46,121 bases of DNA from Bacteroidales bacterium (GCA_003560165.1 PWJC01000177.1:1-46121); one strand, 5' to 3'; shown: positions 32,304-41,208, counted from the first letter of the stretch. The notes: generated by a model from the sequence alone, not told the origin. Program-made: numbers and translations.

Positions 32304-33281
32304 ATGAAAATTGGCTTTGACGCGATGGGCGGGGATTTTGCTCCGGATGCCTCCATAGGGGGCGCCCTGCTTGCGCAGGAAGAATTGCCCGGGTCTGACC
32401 GCATCGTGCTGATCGGTGACAAAAAGATCATTCGAAGCCAGATCGAGGACAGGGGAGGCGATCCCGAACGCTTCGACATCGTCCACGCTGCCGATGTAAT
32501 CACCATGGGCGACCCGCCTACCCGGGCCTTTTCCAGAAAACCCGATTCGAGCATTGTCAGGGGATTCCGCATGCTCAAATGCGGCCATATCGATGCATTT
32601 TCCAGTGCCGGCAATACCGGGGCCATGCTGGTGGGTTCGATCTACAGCGTCAATGCGGTGCAGGGCGTCATCCGCCCGGCCACCACGGGAATTATCCCCC
32701 AGGAGAGCGGGGGGGTGGCAGTACTGATCGATGTAGGGACAAACCCGGATACCAAACCCGATGTATTGTATCAGTTCGGTTTGCTGGGATCCATTTATGC
32801 CCGGTACGTATACGGTATTCAACGCCCCAGGGTCGGGTTGCTCAACATTGGCGGGGAAGCCGATAAGGGCAGCCTGCTGTGCCAGTCGGCATTCCGCCTG
32901 ATGAACGACAGCACCGACTATCATTTTATCGGCAATGTGGAAAGCCGGGATTTTTTCCGCGACAAGGTCGATGTGATCGTATGCGACGGCTTCACCGGCA
33001 ATGTTGTGTTGAAAAACATGGAGGCCATGTTCCGCATCATGGTCAAGCGGGGGCTGGTCGATGATTACTTCAGCCGCTTCAATTATGAGAATTACGGCGG
33101 AACCCCCATTCTGGGCGTCAATTCGACGGTGCTCATCGGCCATGGGATCTCCAACGAAACCGCTTTCAAAAACATGATACTGCATTCAAAAAGCGTTTAC
33201 GAGGCAGGCATCTCCGATCACCTCAGGGCTGCTATGGACCAGTATACCCAGGGTGATTTTTCTGACTTAGGGGATGCTTAA
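32304..33281 (+). CDS. plsX: Phosphate acyltransferase PlsX
   Basis: The 325-residue enzyme makes acyl-phosphate from acyl-ACP for membrane phospholipid synthesis. The signatures are FDAMGGDFAPDASIGGAL at the start, SSAGNTGAMLVGS near 100, LLNIGGEADKGS near 185, the FTGNVVLKNMEA stretch near 230 and GVNSTVLIGHG near 270. It is the last gene of the yceD-rpmF-plsX unit. The usual fabH neighbour is absent; low-complexity repeats and the convergent dtd follow. Confidence 0.96.
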   Translation: MKIGFDAMGGDFAPDASIGGALLAQEELPGSDRIVLIGDKKIIRSQIEDRGGDPERFDIVHAADVITMGDPPTRAFSRKPDSSIVRGFRMLKCGHIDAFSSAGNTGAMLVGSIYSVNAVQGVIRPATTGIIPQESGGVAVLIDVGTNPDTKPDVLYQFGLLGSIYARYVYGIQRPRVGLLNIGGEADKGSLLCQSAFRLMNDSTDYHFIGNVESRDFFRDKVDVIVCDGFTGNVVLKNMEAMFRIMVKRGLVDDYFSRFNYENYGGTPILGVNSTVLIGHGISNETAFKNMILHSKSVYEAGISDHLRAAMDQYTQGDFSDLGDA

Positions 33282-33350
33282 CCAGGTGGCAGGCAGTTCA
33301 ACGTATTTTTGTTGCGATTGTACGGTAAGGCCGGGAAGGTGATGAGTTAA

Positions 33351-33425
33351 GTAGTAGGTAGAAAGTAGAAAGTAGAAAAAAAATTCGTTCCTTTCGTTCC
33401 GTCCTCCGTCCTCTGTCCTCCGTTA
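33351..33425. repeat. Purine-rich 7-bp repeats
   Basis: Units AGTAGA/AAGTAGA occur three or four times, then, on the other strand sense, TCCTCCG-like units (TCCGTCC, TCCTCTG). They lie between plsX and dtd and resemble the repeats at 27769-27915. Confidence 0.75.
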
Positions 33426-33426
33426 C

Positions 33427-33879
33427 CTATTCCCTATTCCTGCTGTCGATCAGCAGGGTTACCGGCCCGTCGTTTACCAGTGAGATCTTCATGACGGCCC
33501 CGAATTTCCCCGAACACACCGGGCAGCCACTGTGGCGGCCGATGGCGTCGATGAAGGCCTCGTATAAGGGGATGGCGGTTTGTGGCCTTGCAGCCCGGAT
33601 ATAGGAAGGGCGGTTTCCCTTTTTGATACTGGCGTGAAGGGTAAACTGACTGACGACCATGATCTCTCCACCTACTTCGGTCACCGGAAGGTTCATGACG
33701 CCCTCACTGTCGTCAAAAACCCTCAGGCGGGAGATCTTGCCGGCCAGCCATTCGATGTCCTCGCGGTTGTCGGCTTCTTCAATGCCCAGCAGCACAAGCA
33801 GGCCCCTACCAATGGCCGAGTGGGGCTTTCGGTCAATGATCACCCGGGCTGTTTCCACTTTTTGTATCAATGCTCTCAT
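33427..33879 (-). CDS. dtd: D-aminoacyl-tRNA deacylase
   Basis: The 150-residue protein hydrolyses D-amino acids from mischarged tRNAs. It has the start MRALIQKVETARV, the catalytic SQFTLHA motif near 78 and NDGPVTLLID near the end, the two halves of the active site (SQFTL and the Gly-Pro motif). It is the second gene after rsgA, with a 33-bp gap, and the two are probably transcribed together. Confidence 0.95.
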   Translation of the reverse strand: MRALIQKVETARVIIDRKPHSAIGRGLLVLLGIEEADNREDIEWLAGKISRLRVFDDSEGVMNLPVTEVGGEIMVVSQFTLHASIKKGNRPSYIRAARPQTAIPLYEAFIDAIGRHSGCPVCSGKFGAVMKISLVNDGPVTLLIDSRNRE

Positions 33880-33912
33880 CAGTCTGTCTGGTTTCTGAAC
33901 CGGGTTCCGCCC

Positions 33913-34839
33913 TTATGATCTTCCGGTTTGGGTTCCCGGCAGCATGTTTAAATAATTGGCATATCTAGAAATGCTGATGCTGCCTTTTTCCACCTCCTCT
34001 TTTACGCGGCAGCCCGGTTCGTTATAATGGGTGCAATTGTCGAAACGGCATAGGTTAAAAAAATTGCGCATCTCCGGGAAATAATGACAGAGTTCCCAGT
34101 CTTCGAAATCGACCAGCCCGAATTCCTTTATGCCCGGGGTGTCGATTATGGCCCCCCCGTTCGACAATTCGAACATTTCGGCAAAGGTCGTGGTGTGACG
34201 ACCCTTGCTATGGGCTTTGGAAATCTCCTGTACCTTGAGGTCAAGATCGGGTTCGATGGCATTGATCAGTGCAGATTTCCCCACTCCCGAATGCCCGGCC
34301 AGCAAGGTGATCTTGCCGGCCAGCAATTGGTCGAACTCATCCAGCCTGATCCTCTCGGTGGCAGAAACCTGCAGGCAGGGATAACCGGCCTGAAGATAAA
34401 TGGAGGTGGCTTCCCGGAGAGCATCCAGGCCTTCGGCCGACTGCAGCAGATCGACTTTGTTGAAGACAATCACGGCGGGTATGCTATACGCCTCACAGTT
34501 TACCAGAAAACGGTCGATAAAGCCCGTGGAGGTCCTTGGCCAGGCCAGGGTGGCGATGATCATGGCCTGGTCCATGTTGGCTGCGATAACATGGGTTTGC
34601 CTTGACAATTTGGTGGCCTTGCGGACAATAAAGTTTTTCCGGTCGAGGATGTCAACGATCACCCCTTCGCGCATGTCGTGGTTTGCGCGCAACACCACCC
34701 GGTCACCTACAGCAAGGGGATTGGTGGCCCTGGATCCCGATAGTTTGAACTTTCCCCTGAGGCGGCAGTTGAGTACAAGGTCTTCATCTGTCCTGACCCG
34801 GTACCAGCTGCCTGTGGATTTGATGACCCTGCCTTCCAA
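33913..34839 (-). CDS. rsgA: Small ribosomal subunit biogenesis GTPase RsgA
   Basis: The 308-residue GTPase acts late in 30S assembly. It has the circularly permuted GTPase order: an OB-fold N-terminus (GRVIKSTGSWYRV), G4 NKVD near 120, G5, then G1 GHSGVGKSAL near 180, the G2 region GRHTTTFAEM and G3 DTPGIKEFGL near 228. The C-terminal zinc site CRFDNCTHYNEPGC is intact. The frame has no ATG before the OB-fold; a TTG at 34839 gives a protein of family length, whereas the GTG at 34965 would add 42 residues and overlap the divergent gldA start. Confidence 0.94.
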   Translation of the reverse strand: MEGRVIKSTGSWYRVRTDEDLVLNCRLRGKFKLSGSRATNPLAVGDRVVLRANHDMREGVIVDILDRKNFIVRKATKLSRQTHVIAANMDQAMIIATLAWPRTSTGFIDRFLVNCEAYSIPAVIVFNKVDLLQSAEGLDALREATSIYLQAGYPCLQVSATERIRLDEFDQLLAGKITLLAGHSGVGKSALINAIEPDLDLKVQEISKAHSKGRHTTTFAEMFELSNGGAIIDTPGIKEFGLVDFEDWELCHYFPEMRNFFNLCRFDNCTHYNEPGCRVKEEVEKGSISISRYANYLNMLPGTQTGRS

Positions 34840-34887
34840 CGAGATATCCTTACATTTGCTTGTACACTCGGTTTTTGATAAAATTAC

Positions 34888-34895
34888 TAAATTCG
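34888..34895 (+). promoter_or_regulatory. Near-consensus -7 box of gldA
   Basis: TAAATTCG differs from TAnnTTTG at one position and lies 18 bases before the gldA ATG. rsgA must be transcribed the other way from the same 74-base gap. Confidence 0.35.
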
Positions 34896-34913
34896 CACAA
34901 ACCCGCAAATACC

Positions 34914-35822
34914 ATGTCGCTGAATGCTTCCCGTGTAAGCCGGCTTTACGGCACCCAAAAGGCACTCGATGAGGTGTCGTTCGATATCCGTCAGGGCGAG
35001 GTGGTTGCCCTGCTGGGTCCCAATGGCGCAGGAAAGTCGACCATGATGAGGATCATTGCCTGCTTTCTGCCACAAACCTCGGGTTCGGTAAGGGTGTGCG
35101 GCTTCGAGGTGACTGAGCGCCCCCTGGAAGTCAAAAAAAGGGTGGGCTACCTGCCCGAGAACAATCCGCTGTATCCCGATATGTATGTCAGGGAATACCT
35201 GAGGTTTGTGGCGGGCATCCACCGGCTCGGACGTGCAGGCAGGGACCGGGCCGATGAGATGATCGAGCTCACCGGGCTGACCTCCGAATACACCAAGCCC
35301 ATCGGCCAGCTGTCCAAGGGCTACCGTCAGCGCGTCGGGTTGGCCCAGGCCCTGATCCATGATCCCGCCGTACTGGTTCTGGATGAGCCCACTTCGGGTC
35401 TCGACCCCAACCAGCTGGCCGAAATCCGCCTGTTGATCCGGGAGATCGGCAGGCAAAAGACCGTCATACTGTCTACCCACATTATGCAGGAGGTGGAAGC
35501 CGTTTGCAACCGGGTGATCATCATTAACCGGGGCCGGATCATGGCCGATGCATCTACCCGGGAGATCCGCCTGCTCGACAGGGCGGGCCGGGTCGTAAGG
35601 GCATCCTTTGACCGGGAGGCCGACACCGGGCTTCTGCGCAACATCAAAGGGGTGGTGGAGGTGGTCAAAGAGGGCCCTGCCACATACCGCCTCTATGCTG
35701 AAGGAATGCACGACATCCGCCCCGGTATTTTTCATTTTGCCGTGAAGCAGGGGCTGGTGCTCTTGTCTGTTGAACAAAAGGAGGATACCCTGGAGCAGGT
35801 TTTCCGGCAGCTGACCAGTTAA
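34914..35822 (+). CDS. gldA: GldA-type ABC transporter ATPase
   Basis: The 302-residue protein is an ABC ATPase: Walker A GPNGAGKST at 35-43, the signature LSKGYRQR near 133, Walker B VLVLDEPTSGLDP near 155 and the H-loop THIMQE near 192. The tail of about 80 residues with the DTLEQVFRQL ending matches the GldA branch. In Flavobacterium GldA works with GldF and GldG in gliding motility and is widespread in Bacteroidota, including non-gliders. gldF and gldG are not in this window. I prefer ATG 34914 to the upstream TTG/GTG starts, which precede the predicted promoter. Confidence 0.85.
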   Translation: MSLNASRVSRLYGTQKALDEVSFDIRQGEVVALLGPNGAGKSTMMRIIACFLPQTSGSVRVCGFEVTERPLEVKKRVGYLPENNPLYPDMYVREYLRFVAGIHRLGRAGRDRADEMIELTGLTSEYTKPIGQLSKGYRQRVGLAQALIHDPAVLVLDEPTSGLDPNQLAEIRLLIREIGRQKTVILSTHIMQEVEAVCNRVIIINRGRIMADASTREIRLLDRAGRVVRASFDREADTGLLRNIKGVVEVVKEGPATYRLYAEGMHDIRPGIFHFAVKQGLVLLSVEQKEDTLEQVFRQLTS

Positions 35823-36148
35823 GGGGAGCTGTTGTTGCAATTATTCATGTATAGTTCTTCTGTAAAAGCACCATCATTTTTAAAAAATAATACACAAAAT
35901 GCGGGTGTACAGAAGGAACCGCTTCGTTTTCACACGAACCGAGCCATCACTTTTCTTGCTTATTTGTGTGATGATTGTTAGGTGGCGAGCTCACTCTAAC
36001 TGGTTTAATCAAATCATTTCAAGAGTATTTTTTTTATTTATCTGTGTGTAATTTTTTACCGGAGTGTTTATTTCAAAAGGGGCAAAGAGCTCACCAAAAC
36101 ATTGTTGAGTTTATAAGTTCACCGATCATGCCCTGGCTCGGTTCGAAT
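35823..36148 (+). other. Gene-free region between gldA and metK
   Basis: About 330 AT-rich bases with no credible gene. A stem of GTTCTTCTGT (35854-35863) and ACAGAAGGAAC (35909-35919), with one bulge and a 45-base loop, follows gldA. A second weak stem, CATCAC with GTGTGATG, is near 35945-35974. I looked for SAM riboswitch motifs, since metK is next, and found none I could support. Confidence 0.6.
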
Positions 36149-36170
36149 AAAAAAAAATCATGTACATTTG
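36149..36170 (+). promoter_or_regulatory. Promoter cassette A9-TCATG-TACATTTG of metK
   Basis: A run of nine A followed by TCATG and TACATTTG (36163-36170). It is nearly identical to the cassettes at 21344 and 39682. The metK ATG is 40 bases downstream. Confidence 0.65.
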
Positions 36171-36210
36171 CGCTTCATTTGACCGCTATGGGTCGATTAA
36201 AAGTACTGTC

Positions 36211-37530
36211 ATGGGATACCTGTTTACTTCCGAATCCGTTTCCGAGGGCCATCCCGATAAGGTGGCCGACCAGATCTCAGATGCCCTGCTCGATGAGTTC
36301 CTGCGTCAGGACCCCGATTCGAGGGTTGCCTGCGAAACCCTGGTAACCACTGGCCTGGTGGTTTGCAGCGGGGAAGTGATGACAAACGCCTGGGTGGATA
36401 TCCAGCAGGTGGTGCGCAAGGTGCTGACCCAGATCGGCTACACCAGGAGTGAATACAAATTCGAAGCAGAGTCGTGTGGGGTGATCTCTGCCATCCACGA
36501 ACAATCTGCCGACATCAGACAGGGTGTGGACCGCGAAAAAAAAGAAGAGCAGGGTGCCGGCGACCAGGGCATGATGTTTGGTTATGCCACGCGGGAAACT
36601 GAAGAATTTATGCCTCTGCCAGTCGATCTGTCACATATCCTGCTGCAGGAGCTGGCTGACATCAGGAAGGAAGCCGTCCACATGCGTTATCTGCGGCCCG
36701 ACAGCAAGTCGCAGGTAACGGTAGAATACGATGATAACAACCAGCCCGTGCGCATCGATACCATTGTGATCAGCACCCAGCACGACGAATTCGTAAAGCC
36801 TGACCAAGACAGCCCCGTAGCCTGCAAACAGGCCGAAGTGGCGATGCAGAACCAGATCCGGAACGACATTCTCAAAATACTGATCCCAAGGATACTGATC
36901 AAAAACCCTGAACTCGTCCGGCTGTTTGACAGCGGCTGCAAATTGTTGGTGAACCCCACCGGGAAATTTATCATTGGTGGCCCCCACGGCGATACCGGGC
37001 TTACGGGCAGGAAAATTATTGTGGACACCTATGGGGGGAAAGGGGCCCATGGTGGCGGGGCTTTCTCGGGAAAGGACGCCAGCAAGGTAGACCGCTCGGC
37101 AGCCTATGCGGCCCGGCATATTGCGAAAAACATGGTGGCAGCCGGTGTGGCCGACGAAGTGCTGGTGCAACTGGCCTATGCCATCGGGCTGCCCGAACCG
37201 GTGGGGGTTTACGTAAACACCTTTGGCACATCGCGGGTGGATTTACCCGATGGGGAAATCGCCCGAAAGATCAGGACCATTTGCAACCTCAGGCCTCATG
37301 CCATAATCCAAAAGTTCGGCCTGACAAATCCGGTGTTTCAACGTACCACCACCTACGGGCATTTTGGGCGCACCCCCCTGACCGAAGAAGTGGAGGTGGC
37401 TTACCGGGATGAGCATACCTACGACAAATTGGTCGACGGAAAAACCTGCCATTTCAAGAAGGTGGATTTCTTTGCCTGGGAAAAACTCGATTGCGTAGAT
37501 CAGTTCCGCAGCGCCTTCGGATTGGGATAA
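36211..37530 (+). CDS. metK: S-adenosylmethionine synthetase
   Basis: The 439-residue enzyme makes SAM from methionine and ATP. It has [21 protein letters not shown] at the start, the [12 protein letters not shown] motif near 115, the P-loop-like [21 protein letters not shown] near 255 and [17 protein letters not shown] near 282. All catalytic residues look present. The ATG at 36211 begins exactly at the family start; the longer frame from a TTG/ATG at 36160 would start inside the promoter. It ends 9 bp from the convergent nadD. Confidence 0.97.
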   Translation: MGYLFTSESVSEGHPDKVADQISDALLDEFLRQDPDSRVACETLVTTGLVVCSGEVMTNAWVDIQQVVRKVLTQIGYTRSEYKFEAESCGVISAIHEQSADIRQGVDREKKEEQGAGDQGMMFGYATRETEEFMPLPVDLSHILLQELADIRKEAVHMRYLRPDSKSQVTVEYDDNNQPVRIDTIVISTQHDEFVKPDQDSPVACKQAEVAMQNQIRNDILKILIPRILIKNPELVRLFDSGCKLLVNPTGKFIIGGPHGDTGLTGRKIIVDTYGGKGAHGGGAFSGKDASKVDRSAAYAARHIAKNMVAAGVADEVLVQLAYAIGLPEPVGVYVNTFGTSRVDLPDGEIARKIRTICNLRPHAIIQKFGLTNPVFQRTTTYGHFGRTPLTEEVEVAYRDEHTYDKLVDGKTCHFKKVDFFAWEKLDCVDQFRSAFGLG

Positions 37531-37539
37531 AGCACCCTT

Positions 37540-38133
37540 TCAGCCCCGGTAGTGTCCGAGGCGGTAAATTTCGTCAAGCACCTTTTCGGGAAGGAGGTAG
37601 CGGGGGTCCCTGCCCTGTTCGAGGGCATGGCGTATCTGCGTAGACGCGATCTCCACCCTGGGAGCAGGGAACATCCTGATCCCGGGATGGTTCAGCAGGG
37701 GCGGATCTTGTTTTCCCGGGCGCGGATAAACATAGACCTCCACCCTGGCCAGGATGTCTTCGTAGTCTTTCCACCGGTCAAATTCCCCGAGGTTGTCGGA
37801 GCCGATAAGCAATACGAAATCCCTGTCCGGATGCTCGCTCTGGAATTTCCTGATGGTGTGTATGGTATACGAAGGGGTGCCCATGTCCAGTTCGGCTCCG
37901 CTGGCAAAAAAAGCCTGGTTCCCTTCTATGGCCAGGCCAACCAGCCTCAGCCTTTCCCTTCCGTTGAGCATCTGCTCCCCGGTCTTGAATGGATTTTGCG
38001 GGGTAACCACAAACCAGATCTGTTCCAACCCGGTGTATTGAACAAAATATTGTCCAATGATCAGGTGGGCAATGTGGACGGGGTTGAACGATCCGAAAAG
38101 CAACCCGGTTTTTATCCTGTGTTTGTCGGGCAT
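37540..38133 (-). CDS. nadD: Nicotinate-nucleotide adenylyltransferase
   Basis: The 197-residue enzyme makes deamido-NAD from nicotinate mononucleotide and ATP. It has the nucleotidyltransferase motif GSFNPVHIAHL near 14, the LLIGSDNLGEFDRW segment near 108 and the C-terminal ASTQIRHAL (the STxIR motif). It is the last gene of the yicC-gmk-nadD unit, 17 bp after gmk. Confidence 0.95.
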   Translation of the reverse strand: MPDKHRIKTGLLFGSFNPVHIAHLIIGQYFVQYTGLEQIWFVVTPQNPFKTGEQMLNGRERLRLVGLAIEGNQAFFASGAELDMGTPSYTIHTIRKFQSEHPDRDFVLLIGSDNLGEFDRWKDYEDILARVEVYVYPRPGKQDPPLLNHPGIRMFPAPRVEIASTQIRHALEQGRDPRYLLPEKVLDEIYRLGHYRG

Positions 38134-38150
38134 GGCATTTACTGGCTTGG

Positions 38151-38726
38151 CTAATTGAATGGCTTTTCAATGAACGACCGGACCAGGCCGATTGCTTCTT
38201 CGATGGCCCTGTCGAGATTGTCGTTGATCAGAACATGGTCAAAACGTCCGGCAAAGTCCATCTCCCGGCTGGCCTTGCCCAGGCGTTCGCGCAGGCTTTC
38301 CTGGCTTTCGGTCTGCCGTTTTATCAGGCGGTTTTCCAACTCTTCCAGGGATGGTGGCATGACAAAGATCCCAAGGGAGCGCCCGGGAAAACCTTCCTTA
38401 ATGTGCATGCCGCCCGCCACATCCACATCGAATACCACATGACTTCCGGCTTTCCATATCCGTTCCACTTCAGACTTCAGGGTGCCGTAATAATTGCCCG
38501 GATATACCTCCTCCCATTCAAGGAAGGCTCCCTGTTCGATTTTCCGGCGGAATTCGGCAGGTGTCATAAAATAATAGTCCACACCGTTTACTTCTCCCTC
38601 CCTCCTGGGCCGGCTGCAGGCAGACACAGAAAAGGACAGCCCCGGTACGGCCGACATGACCCCCTTTACGATACTGGTTTTGCCGGCCCCCGATGGAGCG
38701 GAGAATATCAACATCTTACCATGCAT
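38151..38726 (-). CDS. gmk: Guanylate kinase
   Basis: The 191-residue kinase converts GMP to GDP. The P-loop SAPSGAGKTSIV is at the N-terminus, with SRPRREGEVNGVDYYF near 38 and the EEVYPGNYYGT segment near 72. The start codon lies one base after the yicC stop; a second ATG four codons later is also possible. It is central in the yicC-gmk-nadD operon. Confidence 0.96.
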   Translation of the reverse strand: MHGKMLIFSAPSGAGKTSIVKGVMSAVPGLSFSVSACSRPRREGEVNGVDYYFMTPAEFRRKIEQGAFLEWEEVYPGNYYGTLKSEVERIWKAGSHVVFDVDVAGGMHIKEGFPGRSLGIFVMPPSLEELENRLIKRQTESQESLRERLGKASREMDFAGRFDHVLINDNLDRAIEEAIGLVRSFIEKPFN

Positions 38727-38727
38727 A

Positions 38728-39603
38728 TCAAAGAATGTTCATTAATTGTTCCTTTACCTTTTCCAGTTCGTCCTTCATCTGCACCACCAGGCGCTGCATG
38801 GCTGCGTCGCCGGCCTTGCTGCCGATGGTGTTGATCTCCCGCCCGATTTCCTGGGCGATGAAGCCCAGTTTTTTCCCCGACGACACCGGTGCCTTCACGG
38901 TCTCTTCAAAATAATGCAGATGTTGTCTGAGTCTGACCTTTTCTTCGGTGATGTCTAGTTTTTCAAGGTAAAAGATCAACTCCTGCTCAAAGCGGTTGGG
39001 ATCGGCAGAAAGACTCCCCCTGAATTCTTCCATGGCCCTGAGCAGCCGTTGACGGATGCTTTCGAGGCGACCCTGTTCAATGGGGGCAATGGCTTCCAGT
39101 AAGTCGGCGATGGCCTCGATACGTTCCGAAAGTTCTTCCTGCAGCCTGCTACCTTCCGTACTCCGGTAATCATTGGCCTGGTCGAGGGCCTCATTGACAG
39201 CCCGGTGCACAACCTCCCAGAGGGCTTCATCCAGGTTGTCGGCTTTTTGCTGCAGCACCTCCGGCAACCGCAAAATGGAGGTGAGCAGGTCGGGAGGGTG
39301 GGGAGCCTTCAATTCGTCAGCAATGGCGGTCAGCTGCCGGTAATAGGCTTCCATCATCGGTCTGTTCAGAACGTATGCAAAGGTTTCGCCCAGGCTATCG
39401 ACAGTGATAAGAAGCTCGGCTTTCCCGCGGCTTAGCGAGCGGCTGGCCAGAGCCCGGAGCTCCTGCTCCCTTTCCCTGAACAAGGTGGGAGTCTTCAGGC
39501 TGAGGTCCAGTGTCTTGCTGTTCAGCGTCCTCACCTCAACATGGGCGGTCATGCCGTTGAGCCGGCACGACGACCGGCCATATCCCGTCATCGATTTAAT
39601 CAT
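38728..39603 (-). CDS. yicC: YicC/YloC family endoribonuclease
   Basis: The 291-residue protein begins MIKSMTGYGR, the hallmark of the YicC family, and ends with the conserved FIAQEIGREINTIGSKAGDA stretch. Members act as endoribonucleases in RNA turnover. It is the first gene of the unit with gmk and nadD, with a near-leaderless predicted start from the box at 39615-39622. Confidence 0.94.
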   Translation of the reverse strand: MIKSMTGYGRSSCRLNGMTAHVEVRTLNSKTLDLSLKTPTLFREREQELRALASRSLSRGKAELLITVDSLGETFAYVLNRPMMEAYYRQLTAIADELKAPHPPDLLTSILRLPEVLQQKADNLDEALWEVVHRAVNEALDQANDYRSTEGSRLQEELSERIEAIADLLEAIAPIEQGRLESIRQRLLRAMEEFRGSLSADPNRFEQELIFYLEKLDITEEKVRLRQHLHYFEETVKAPVSSGKKLGFIAQEIGREINTIGSKAGDAAMQRLVVQMKDELEKVKEQLMNIL

Positions 39604-39614
39604 GGCTTTTCTGG

Positions 39615-39622
39615 CAAATATA
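39615..39622 (-). promoter_or_regulatory. -7 box of yicC-gmk-nadD
   Basis: The minus strand reads TATATTTG, an exact TAnnTTTG match. Eleven bases separate it from the yicC ATG, so the leader would be about six bases. Confidence 0.55.
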
Positions 39623-39681
39623 AGACATATTGCCCGTTATGCCGCACAGGGAGACCGGGGCTTTTTTATCCGGAAGCCATG

Positions 39682-39703
39682 AAAAAAAAATCCTGTACAT
39701 TTG
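39682..39703 (+). promoter_or_regulatory. Promoter cassette A9-TCCTG-TACATTTG of the barrel gene
   Basis: A run of nine A followed by TCCTG and TACATTTG (39696-39703), the same string as at 21344. The ATG at 39713 is nine bases downstream. Confidence 0.65.
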
Positions 39704-39712
39704 ACAATAGCT

Positions 39713-40450
39713 ATGAAAAGAAACTTTTTGATCGCTTTGATCATGGCCGCTGTATATCTTTTCCCCGGCAAACTGAGCGGACAGCAGTTTCGCGGAGGAC
39801 TGAAGGGGGGGCTGACGGCCACCGAGGTGTCGGGAGACCAGGCTGGTGGCCCCGATAAACTGGGTTGGTTTGCATCGGTATACACCAATATGGATCTCCG
39901 CCCCCATAGCCGGCTGCAACTCGAACTGATGTATATCCAAAAAGGCAGCCGGGCTTTCCGGGCCCCTTCAGATGCCCCTCCCCCTCCCGGGACACGACTG
40001 GTTGCGGCAAGCGGGCTGAAGCAGTCTGTTTCCGAACCCGGCCGTGACTACCGGCTTTACCTTCATTATGTTGAGATCCCCCTGGTGTTTCTGTTCGATT
40101 TTTCTGTCATTACCGGCTTGCCCTATGTTGACCGTCTTACCGGGGAGTTCGGTTTTTCGGGTGCTACCGTGGTCGGGCATTACGAAGAAAATGAGTTCGG
40201 GCTCGACATCACCGGCGAGATGGCCAGACAGAAACCCTTTCGCAGGGCAGAGCTGAATGTGCTGGCGGGGCTGCATTATCCCTTGCTTGAACGCCTCGAT
40301 GCCCAAATCAGGTTCTCCCAGGGTGTTACCCCCTTCCGAGCCCATCAGGGCGGCTCAACAAGCTGGTACAACCGGGGCCAGTACAATACCGTGTGGAGTT
40401 TCGGACTCTCCTATACCCTCTTTTACGAATCCGGGAACCAGGAGCCCTGA
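39713..40450 (+). CDS. Small outer-membrane beta-barrel protein (PorT-like)
   Basis: The 245-residue protein has a signal peptide cleaved near residue 23 (KLSGQQ) and alternating beta strands typical of an eight-stranded barrel: GGLKGGLTATEV, LQLELMYIQKG, LYLHYVEIPLVF, and a last strand WSFGLSYTLF followed by a short tail. LHYVEIPLVF with the preceding loop is characteristic of the PorT/OMP_b-brl family. The ATG at 39713 is chosen because the in-frame TTG at 39701 is inside the promoter. It is followed 26 bp later by a two-component system and may be part of it. Confidence 0.85.
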   Translation: MKRNFLIALIMAAVYLFPGKLSGQQFRGGLKGGLTATEVSGDQAGGPDKLGWFASVYTNMDLRPHSRLQLELMYIQKGSRAFRAPSDAPPPPGTRLVAASGLKQSVSEPGRDYRLYLHYVEIPLVFLFDFSVITGLPYVDRLTGEFGFSGATVVGHYEENEFGLDITGEMARQKPFRRAELNVLAGLHYPLLERLDAQIRFSQGVTPFRAHQGGSTSWYNRGQYNTVWSFGLSYTLFYESGNQEP

Positions 40451-40476
40451 ACCCGGGCAGCTGAAACAGAAAACTT

Positions 40477-41208
40477 ATGAGATACACCATTTTACTTGTG
40501 GACGATGAACCCGACATCCTGGAGTTTGTCGGGTACAACCTGAAAAAGGAGGGGTACCGGGTGTTTGCTGCCACCAACGGACAGGAGGCCATCCGTCTGG
40601 CCGGGAAACACAAGCCCCACCTGATCCTTCTGGATGTAATGATGCCGGGCTCCGACGGCATTGAGACCTGCCGCGAACTCCGGAAGCTGCCGGGCCTGAC
40701 GCATACCATTATCGCTTTTCTGACGGCCCGTAGCGAAGACTATTCTCAACTTGCCGGATTTGATGCCGGCGGCGACGACTACATCGCCAAACCCATCAAG
40801 CCGGCCCTGCTCATTGGCAGAGTCAGGGCATTGTTGCGCCGTTTCAGGCCCGGCGAAGAGAGCCAGGGGGGGGAGGTTGCAGAAGGTTTACGAATTGATC
40901 GCGACAGCTACCTGGTGATCCAACAAGGAAATGAACTGAATTTGCCCAGAAAGGAATTTGAACTGCTCGAACTTTTGAGTTCCCGGCCGTCCAGGGTGTT
41001 TACCCGTGAAGAGATATTCGTCAACATATGGGGTCATGATGTGGTGGTTGGCGACCGGACCATCGATGTGCATATCCGCAAACTCAGGGAAAAGATCGGG
41101 TCTGCCTACATCAAAACGGTAAAAGGGGTAGGCTATAAATTCGAAAAGATCCCTGCCGCCCAGACTGCAGGCGGTGAAGCCGTCAAACCACACCCCGATG
41201 ATGAATGA
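40477..41208 (+). CDS. OmpR/PhoB-type response regulator
   Basis: The 243-residue protein has a receiver domain with the acidic pair D9-D10, the phosphorylated D53 in LLDVMMPGSDG, T84 in FLTARSED and K105 in AKPIKP. A winged-helix DNA-binding domain (about 130-230) follows with TIDVHIRKLREKIG and KTVKGVGYKFE. The receiver text (FDAGGDDYIAKPIKP) is that of the PhoB-like regulators of this phylum. The kinase gene overlaps its end by 11 bp. Confidence 0.92.
   Translation: MRYTILLVDDEPDILEFVGYNLKKEGYRVFAATNGQEAIRLAGKHKPHLILLDVMMPGSDGIETCRELRKLPGLTHTIIAFLTARSEDYSQLAGFDAGGDDYIAKPIKPALLIGRVRALLRRFRPGEESQGGEVAEGLRIDRDSYLVIQQGNELNLPRKEFELLELLSSRPSRVFTREEIFVNIWGHDVVVGDRTIDVHIRKLREKIGSAYIKTVKGVGYKFEKIPAAQTAGGEAVKPHPDDE

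Noticed and set aside
35823-36210. SAM riboswitch upstream of metK
   Set aside because: I looked for the conserved cores of the SAM-I and SAM-II types and did not find them.
35975-36346. Forward 123-codon frame overlapping the metK start
   Set aside because: It runs through the metK promoter and into metK in another frame; composition is not protein-like.
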